From positions 2,356,001 to 2,420,000 of the forward strand of contig NC_018704.1 of the NCBI RefSeq assembly GCF_000307165.1: a DNA stretch of 64,000 nt, written 5' to 3'. Positions 59,111 to 64,000 of this stretch are shown piece after piece (positions within the stretch are counted from its first letter, which is position 1; every line of letters begins with the position of its first letter). Under the pieces are notes generated by a model, which had not been told where the DNA came from, did not search any database, and saw only the letters and a list, made by a program, of their open reading frames with translations. A program made the position numbers and the translations under genes. Origin of the DNA: Amphibacillus xylanus NBRC 15112 (GTDB lineage: Bacteria > Bacillota > Bacilli > Bacillales > Amphibacillaceae).

Positions 59111-59847
59111 TGCATATCCCGCCCTTCTCCCAATATTTCTGCTAATTGTTGCAGAAATTTTTTCTTTCTTGGTCGACTAATTCGTAATTCATCGCCATTC
59201 GTCATAGTCACTGTATATCCTTGAACGTGAGAAATATATTGGGGATTAATCAAATAACTAGCATGAGACCTTAAAAAATCGTTGTTATGCAATTGTTTTT
59301 CTAAATCTGTCAACGATCCGTGTCCTTCTATAACTCCATCGGTCAAATGGTATGTGAGTTTATGACCAACTACTTCGATATAGATAATTTGCCTAGATGT
59401 TAATCGTACTATCCCAGATCTCCGTGAAACTACGATTTCAATATCCTCATTAGTAGATATTCTTTCTATGGCTTTCTTGAATTTCATCCTAAACGTAGAA
59501 TACCTGACTGGTTTAACAATAAAATCAAGGGCATCTACCTCATAGCCTTTAATTGCATAATTCGCCATGTTTGTAACAAATATCAGAGTTACTACATCAT
59601 CCAATTTTCTTAACTTTTTTGCAGCTTCCATCCCATCAAGATGCGGCATCTCAATATCCATAAATATAATATCATGGATAGGCTTATAATTATCTAACAA
59701 CTTAAAGCCATCATCATACAAAGTAATCTGAAATGATTGTGCAGTTTCACTTCCGTATTTTTTTATATAAGCTTTTAATATATTAGCTTCACGATTATCG
59801 TCTTCTACAATTGCAATGCTTATCATTAATCTGCTCCTTTCTCTCAT
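59104..59847 (-). CDS. LytTR response regulator (AgrA type)
   Basis: 247 residues. The frame starts MRERSRLMISIAIVEDDN; MISIAIVED at residue 8 (59826) is the probable start. Receiver domain: acidic pocket IVEDD, phosphorylated Asp in DIIFMDIEMPHLDG, Lys in VKPVRYS. LytTR DNA-binding domain from residue 140 (IVVSRRSGIVRLTSRQIIYIEVVGHKLTYHLTDG, RSHASYLINPQYISHVQG). First gene of the two-component pair; promoter not resolved. Likely targets are the GH3 operon downstream or the GT2 and GtrA genes. No pheromone precursor or AgrB gene is seen. Confidence 0.9.
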   Translation of the reverse strand: MRERSRLMISIAIVEDDNREANILKAYIKKYGSETAQSFQITLYDDGFKLLDNYKPIHDIIFMDIEMPHLDGMEAAKKLRKLDDVVTLIFVTNMANYAIKGYEVDALDFIVKPVRYSTFRMKFKKAIERISTNEDIEIVVSRRSGIVRLTSRQIIYIEVVGHKLTYHLTDGVIEGHGSLTDLEKQLHNNDFLRSHASYLINPQYISHVQGYTVTMTNGDELRISRPRKKKFLQQLAEILGEGRDMQL

Positions 59848-59971
59848 TTACTGTTTGAAAGTGTTAAACAAACCAATAGCTTTCACATGCATTATAATAC
59901 CACTAGTTCTTGATTTGCAATTTAAAATGAATAAACCACTATTAATAAGTGTATTAACTACCCACATATAA

Positions 59972-60053
59972 TAAAAAAGGACCATATGAAACCCTTCCAA
60001 ATTCAAATGTCTGATTCTCCAAACATGAACATTAAGGGATTTCATATGACCTT
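59972..60053 (-). terminator. Long-stem terminator after chemotaxis receptor gene
   Basis: AAGGACCATATGAAACCCTT (59977-59996) pairs, with one bulge, with AAGGGATTTCATATGACCTT (60034-60053); loop 37 bases. On the minus strand a TTTTTTATTATA tail follows. Longest terminator in the window. Confidence 0.7.
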
Positions 60054-60072
60054 CCAGCAACAAATAGCTAGC

Positions 60073-61818
60073 TTAAACTTCTACTTTTTTAAATTTTTGT
60101 ACTTGTTTGTTTAGGTGATCAACAATTTCTTGGTTTTGATCTGTGTCAGTTGTGATATCTGTTAATGAATCCAATAAATCATTTGTGTTCTCACTAGATT
60201 TTACAACTTCAATCACACTTCCTTCAACAGCTGACGATATTTCTTTCATGCCTTCGACCATATTATTCGTTATTAGATTAAGCTCACCTGAACTGTCTGC
60301 AAATCTATTTAGAATCACCTTAAGCGTCTCAGCATCTTCTTGATAAGCGTTTGTCACTTCAACGAATTCATCATAATCATCAAGTACATTGCCTGTTATA
60401 TAACTAATCATCTGTTCGGCATTGCTAACTAACTCTTCTACAGAATTTGTGACAGTTGCACTGATCGCTTGAATCGCACTTGTTGTCTCTTTTGTGCTCT
60501 CTGCTAACTTTCTTATTTCATTACCAACAACTGCAAAGCCCTTACCAGCTTCACCTGCTCTGGCCGCTTCAATCGATGCATTAAGAGCCAAAAGATTGGT
60601 TTGTTCTGAAATCTCTAAAATATCTGCAGTCAATTCATTAATTCTTTGAACCGAACGGCTATTTTCAATCGAGGATTCTGTTGTCTGTTTAATCTGGCGA
60701 ATAATCTCCTCGGTTTGACTCTTACTTTGAAGTGATTGATTTCGAACAGTATCTGCTCTTTCAACAATTGATTCAACCCGAATAACATTTGATTTCGCAT
60801 CTTCTGAAATGTGATTTGCCGATTGTAATACACTTTGAGCACCATCTTCAAGACTCTGTATCGTGCTACTTATCTCTTCCATACCTGCGGATAACTCGTT
60901 TAAAGAAACAGAAATATTAGCCGTAGAATCCTTGCTGTCGACAATGTTATTTCTTATGTTTCCTGTTGATTGATAGATTGAACTGGAACTTGTTTTTATT
61001 GAAATCATTAAGTCTTGCAATATATCAAGAAAACGATTAATGCCTGCGATCATCTGACCGACTTCATCTTGAGATGAAGTCTCAATTCGAACAGTTAAAT
61101 CTCCCTCTTCATCTTCAAGCGTCTTAATAATCTCTGTTAATTTTCGGTTTCCACTCACTAACGGACTAATGATTGTCTTGACAGTTATCCAGAATGCAGC
61201 CATAGCTGATAGAACAAAAAGAATAGCTATAATCCAGATAATCATTGTTGAACGATCGACTCTCGAATTAATCAGATTGACTTCATGATTAATACTCGCA
61301 TCTAAAACTTCTTGAAAATCACTTTCAGATCTCACCATTTCCTCAGCTAATTGTTGTAAAGTTTGATAATTACTAGCCGCTAATACTTGATTGTTTTGTT
61401 CAATATATTCGGTAACTGTATAGATTTGATCCAAATATGCCTGCATAGCTGTTTGATAAGGGAGAAAGGCATCATTCAGTACTTGATTCATCGCTTTATC
61501 TGAAAAGTCTTCAGTTATTTTGGCAATCTCAGCAACACTAGTCTCTATCACCCCCGCACTATTAATAATTGATTCAGAAATGGTTTCATGTTCAGACTCG
61601 TCACTTAACACGAATTCTTGGATTTCTAAATTTACTTGACCAATTTCTTTCGCTAACTTTACTTGCTCATACTCTAAGGTGACAAAAGAGTCTGCCACTA
61701 AACTTGTTGATAATTTAATTTGCGAATTGGTAATTCCGCTTAAAATCGTGTTTAAAATAAAAATGAATGTAAGTAAAGATAGAATAAATAGTATTCGTTT
61801 TGCTATTGACTGGCGCAT
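60073..61818 (-). CDS. Methyl-accepting chemotaxis protein
   Basis: 581 residues, intact. Membrane helix 10-30, four-helix sensor domain of about 165 residues, second helix ([24 protein letters not shown]), HAMP region, and a signalling domain with tip [39 protein letters not shown]. Unlike the receptor at 39097 it has no stops. Signal unknown; lies beside sugar-related genes. Good GGAGG start. Confidence 0.92.
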   Translation of the reverse strand: MRQSIAKRILFILSLLTFIFILNTILSGITNSQIKLSTSLVADSFVTLEYEQVKLAKEIGQVNLEIQEFVLSDESEHETISESIINSAGVIETSVAEIAKITEDFSDKAMNQVLNDAFLPYQTAMQAYLDQIYTVTEYIEQNNQVLAASNYQTLQQLAEEMVRSESDFQEVLDASINHEVNLINSRVDRSTMIIWIIAILFVLSAMAAFWITVKTIISPLVSGNRKLTEIIKTLEDEEGDLTVRIETSSQDEVGQMIAGINRFLDILQDLMISIKTSSSSIYQSTGNIRNNIVDSKDSTANISVSLNELSAGMEEISSTIQSLEDGAQSVLQSANHISEDAKSNVIRVESIVERADTVRNQSLQSKSQTEEIIRQIKQTTESSIENSRSVQRINELTADILEISEQTNLLALNASIEAARAGEAGKGFAVVGNEIRKLAESTKETTSAIQAISATVTNSVEELVSNAEQMISYITGNVLDDYDEFVEVTNAYQEDAETLKVILNRFADSSGELNLITNNMVEGMKEISSAVEGSVIEVVKSSENTNDLLDSLTDITTDTDQNQEIVDHLNKQVQKFKKVEV

Positions 61819-61901
61819 ATTTCCTCCTTAAACAACCCCATTTGTTAATTTAAAACAGTGAGAACATCTAAATGATATTCTCACTACTTCTAACGATCCA
61901 T

Positions 61902-62918
61902 TTAATTAAAACCAAAAATCCTTCTTGATATTTTATAGGCACCCATAGAGATTTGACGACCAAACCAACTTGGTAAGTTAGTCAATTGGCCTAAAAATCC
62001 ATACCTTAATTTACGAAATAGCTTTCGATCTCTTTCTTTGATATATTGCAACAGCTCTTTTTTCTTTTTCAGATTTTCCCTTTTACGAGAACGTATGAGT
62101 AAGATTGAAGAAATAGTTGTGACTATTTCTAACTGGTGAAATAGATACTGTTGTAATTTCTCATTTTGAATCGACTCCAAATCGATATAGTCGATCATCA
62201 ACTTGTTCACTTTTAGTTGCTGATCAATTCGATCAATCATTACTTTTTCATTAACTGATTGGTCGTCTCTTCCGATAAAATAACGATAGAAGTCAACGTC
62301 TAAATAGTACATTCTCTCTACACGTGCTAATGGTTGATAGACATAAAGATTATCAACATAGAATGTATGCTTTGGCAATCTCAGGTGCATTTCTCTTAAT
62401 AATTGTGTTCGATAGATTAGTGAATGCATCATTAGATATTGTCCTTTACGAAAAGGCTTAGTATCATCCCAAGTAAAAATCTTATCCTTAGGGATGACAC
62501 TCGTATATTTCATAACTTTCTTATATTTTGCCCCTTCTTTTTCATAGACAAAATTACTAATTAATAAATCAATATATTGCTTTCTATCAATCAGACCACT
62601 CAGTGTATCTAATATTTTTAAATACGCCCGGGTATCTACCCAATCATCACTATCGACCACTTTAAAATATAAACCTGTTGCATGTTTAAGCCCCGTATTG
62701 ATCGCCTGTCCATGACCACCATTTGGTTGATGAATAACTTTAATTTTGCTCGGATTCATGTTTGCATAATTATCAGCAATTTCTGCTGTTTGATCAACAG
62801 AACCATCATTGACTATAATTAACTCAACGTCATCTCTCGCTAATAATAGAGACTCTATACAATTTCTCATGTAATCTTGAGAATTATAACAAGGAATAAT
62901 GACTGATAATAATTTCAT
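61902..62918 (-). CDS. Glycosyltransferase family 2 (copy 2)
   Basis: 338 residues, same length as copy 1 at 49794 and about 88 percent like it, with the same DxD site (KVVDSDDW) and NGGHGQAINTGLKHATG. A diverged terminator hairpin follows (AGTGAGAACAT with ATATTCTCACT). No GtrA gene beside it. Probably arose by duplication of the gene and terminator. Confidence 0.88.
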   Translation of the reverse strand: MKLLSVIIPCYNSQDYMRNCIESLLLARDDVELIIVNDGSVDQTAEIADNYANMNPSKIKVIHQPNGGHGQAINTGLKHATGLYFKVVDSDDWVDTRAYLKILDTLSGLIDRKQYIDLLISNFVYEKEGAKYKKVMKYTSVIPKDKIFTWDDTKPFRKGQYLMMHSLIYRTQLLREMHLRLPKHTFYVDNLYVYQPLARVERMYYLDVDFYRYFIGRDDQSVNEKVMIDRIDQQLKVNKLMIDYIDLESIQNEKLQQYLFHQLEIVTTISSILLIRSRKRENLKKKKELLQYIKERDRKLFRKLRYGFLGQLTNLPSWFGRQISMGAYKISRRIFGFN

Positions 62919-62998
62919 AGCTACACCACCTCTTATTATGCTTGTTTGTCAGATTATTGGGGATGCATCTGCCTGTAAAGCTAAATGGTACTATATTG

Positions 62999-64000
62999 TT
63001 AATTTAAGATAAATGATTTGAAATCTAATTTCCCTGTTCCACGATAAGTGAAGTATAGCGCCTGCTTGCCTTTATCCAGCTGTAGCTTTGTATAGAAGTA
63101 TTTATATTCCTTCGTTGGACTAATCTTAATTTTTGCATTTGGCTTTGAATTGAGTTTTTCAGCCACCAGCATTATCCCTGAGCCACTAGCTTTTACACAA
63201 ACACCAACTTCCTCTATATCATCTATCATAAAATACTTATACCCTGCAGACGCGCCGTCTCTCATATTAGCAATATACTGATCTGGTCTACCCATACGAT
63301 CCTTACCCGTTTGAGTAAAATATGGGTGTTTTCTGAAAGTAATATTACCAAAGTACGTACCATATCTACCTGCACCATCAGCTGATCTTAGGTGACACGC
63401 AATATAGGCCCCATACTCTCCCTTTCCCCTCAACGGTCCATTGTTTAAACCGTGACTGGTTAGTTCTACTTGCGGAATAAAACCATCTTTATTAATTTCA
63501 ATTTGTTCTGCCATAGCTTGTCTAGAATAATGATGTCTATTTGTATGTCGATGATAAAATACATACCACTGATCATTAATCGCTACGATACTCCCATGAT
63601 TATTGCCAATATAATTATCAGCAGCGTGATCTGAAGAATAGCCATTGATATATAGATCGCCATTACTAATAATTGTTCCACCAAATTTAAAAGGCCCTGT
63701 AGGATTTTTACTGGTTGCATAACATAATTCATGACCGTTAATTGAAGAATAAATAAAGTAATACACTTCATTAATCTTTCTAATTGAACTCGCCTCAAAA
63801 AACTCATGCCCCTCAAATCCAGTACCGAAAGCCTCATCAACTTTATTCATAATGAGTTTCGTATCTCCAATGACAGTTTTCATATCAGATGCGAGTTGCA
63901 CCACATAGCCACCCTCAAATTTGCGCTTTTTCCCACCGGTAATTAACGCTGGAAGAGCTAGGAGCAAATCCAAAATATAGGTATACTGCACCATCATCAT
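62999..64000 (-). CDS. GH43 family glycosidase, C-terminal part, frameshifted near window edge
   Basis: The frame from about 63930 on reads GGKKRKFEGGYVVQLASDMKTV, HEFFEASSIRKINEVYYFIYSSINGHELCYATS (acid Glu in FFEASS), GNNHGSIVAIN, WYVFYHRH and a C-terminal beta-rich domain: the GH43 arabinofuranosidase/xylosidase layout. The first 20 or so codons in this frame (63940-64000) do not fit, but the next frame reads DDGAVYLYFGFAPSS, which does. So a one-base shift lies around 63940-63970 and the gene continues beyond the window. Likely substrate: arabino- or xylo-oligosaccharides. If the shift is real, it is a pseudogene. Confidence 0.78.
   Translation of the reverse strand: MMMVQYTYILDLLLALPALITGGKKRKFEGGYVVQLASDMKTVIGDTKLIMNKVDEAFGTGFEGHEFFEASSIRKINEVYYFIYSSINGHELCYATSKNPTGPFKFGGTIISNGDLYINGYSSDHAADNYIGNNHGSIVAINDQWYVFYHRHTNRHHYSRQAMAEQIEINKDGFIPQVELTSHGLNNGPLRGKGEYGAYIACHLRSADGAGRYGTYFGNITFRKHPYFTQTGKDRMGRPDQYIANMRDGASAGYKYFMIDDIEEVGVCVKASGSGIMLVAEKLNSKPNAKIKISPTKEYKYFYTKLQLDKGKQALYFTYRGTGKLDFKSFILN

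Noticed and set aside
59848-60063. 71-codon minus-strand frame upstream of the two-component genes, considered as an AgrD-like signal peptide gene
   Set aside because: It has no clear ribosome site or AgrD features, and most of it is explained by the long terminator hairpin at 59977-60053. No AgrB gene is nearby.

Overview
The window looks like the chromosome of a low-GC Gram-positive bacterium, most likely a Bacillaceae-type Firmicute. Signs are the strong AGGAGG-type ribosome sites, frequent TTG/GTG starts, CcpA-type cre sites, a LicR-type PTS regulator, a lipoprotein solute-binding protein, a sortase-like LPSTA surface anchor and a PdaC-like deacetylase. I cannot name the genus. All family assignments are by eye from the sequence.

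Layout. (1) 1-1630: 3' part of a COG2403-like P-loop GTPase gene, an IS3 fragment and a histidine-phosphatase fragment. This block is repeated without visible differences at 44355-45811 in the same orientation. (2) 1631-4300: a broken DDE insertion sequence and a decayed IS200/IS605 tnpB relic. (3) 4306-33500: a beta-mannan/glucomannan utilisation locus. It holds a GH2 beta-mannosidase, an ABC exporter, an operon of solute-binding protein, two permeases, GH130, two GH113, an aldo/keto reductase and a CE7 esterase, then a LacI regulator with a YesL-like protein, cellobiose 2-epimerase with a second GH130, a PTS IIB-IIC-IIA-GH1 operon, a LicR-like activator and a wall-anchored GH26 mannanase. 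(4) 33444-44310: manA, an IS1182 element, a deleted IS3 element, a second GH1, a broken chemotaxis receptor, a broken aldo/keto reductase, a ROK sugar kinase and a broken IS30. (5) 44311-49725: second repeat copy, a PdaC-like deacetylase and a cluster of decaying genes. (6) 49794-64000: two paralogous glycosyltransferases, a GtrA-like protein, GH2, a small membrane protein, a membrane-anchored GH3, an AgrC/AgrA-type two-component system, a chemotaxis receptor and part of a GH43.

How it works together (inference). Surface GH26 cuts mannan. Oligosaccharides enter through the ABC importer and are processed inside by CE7, GH113, GH2 and GH130_2, while mannobiose goes through the epimerase and mannosyl-glucose phosphorylase. 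Mannose-6-phosphate is fed to glycolysis by ManA. A second, PTS-based route resembles the Bacillus subtilis gmu system, but its IIC gene carries an in-frame TGA. A shared operator close to TTAGGTTATCGATAA and cre-like sites precede the main transcription units, with the LacI regulator encoded inside the locus.

Two features stand out. The whole mannan locus lies between perfect direct repeats of about 1.46 kb. Also, at least nine genes in the window carry in-frame stop codons, most of them at positions where Gln or Trp is expected.
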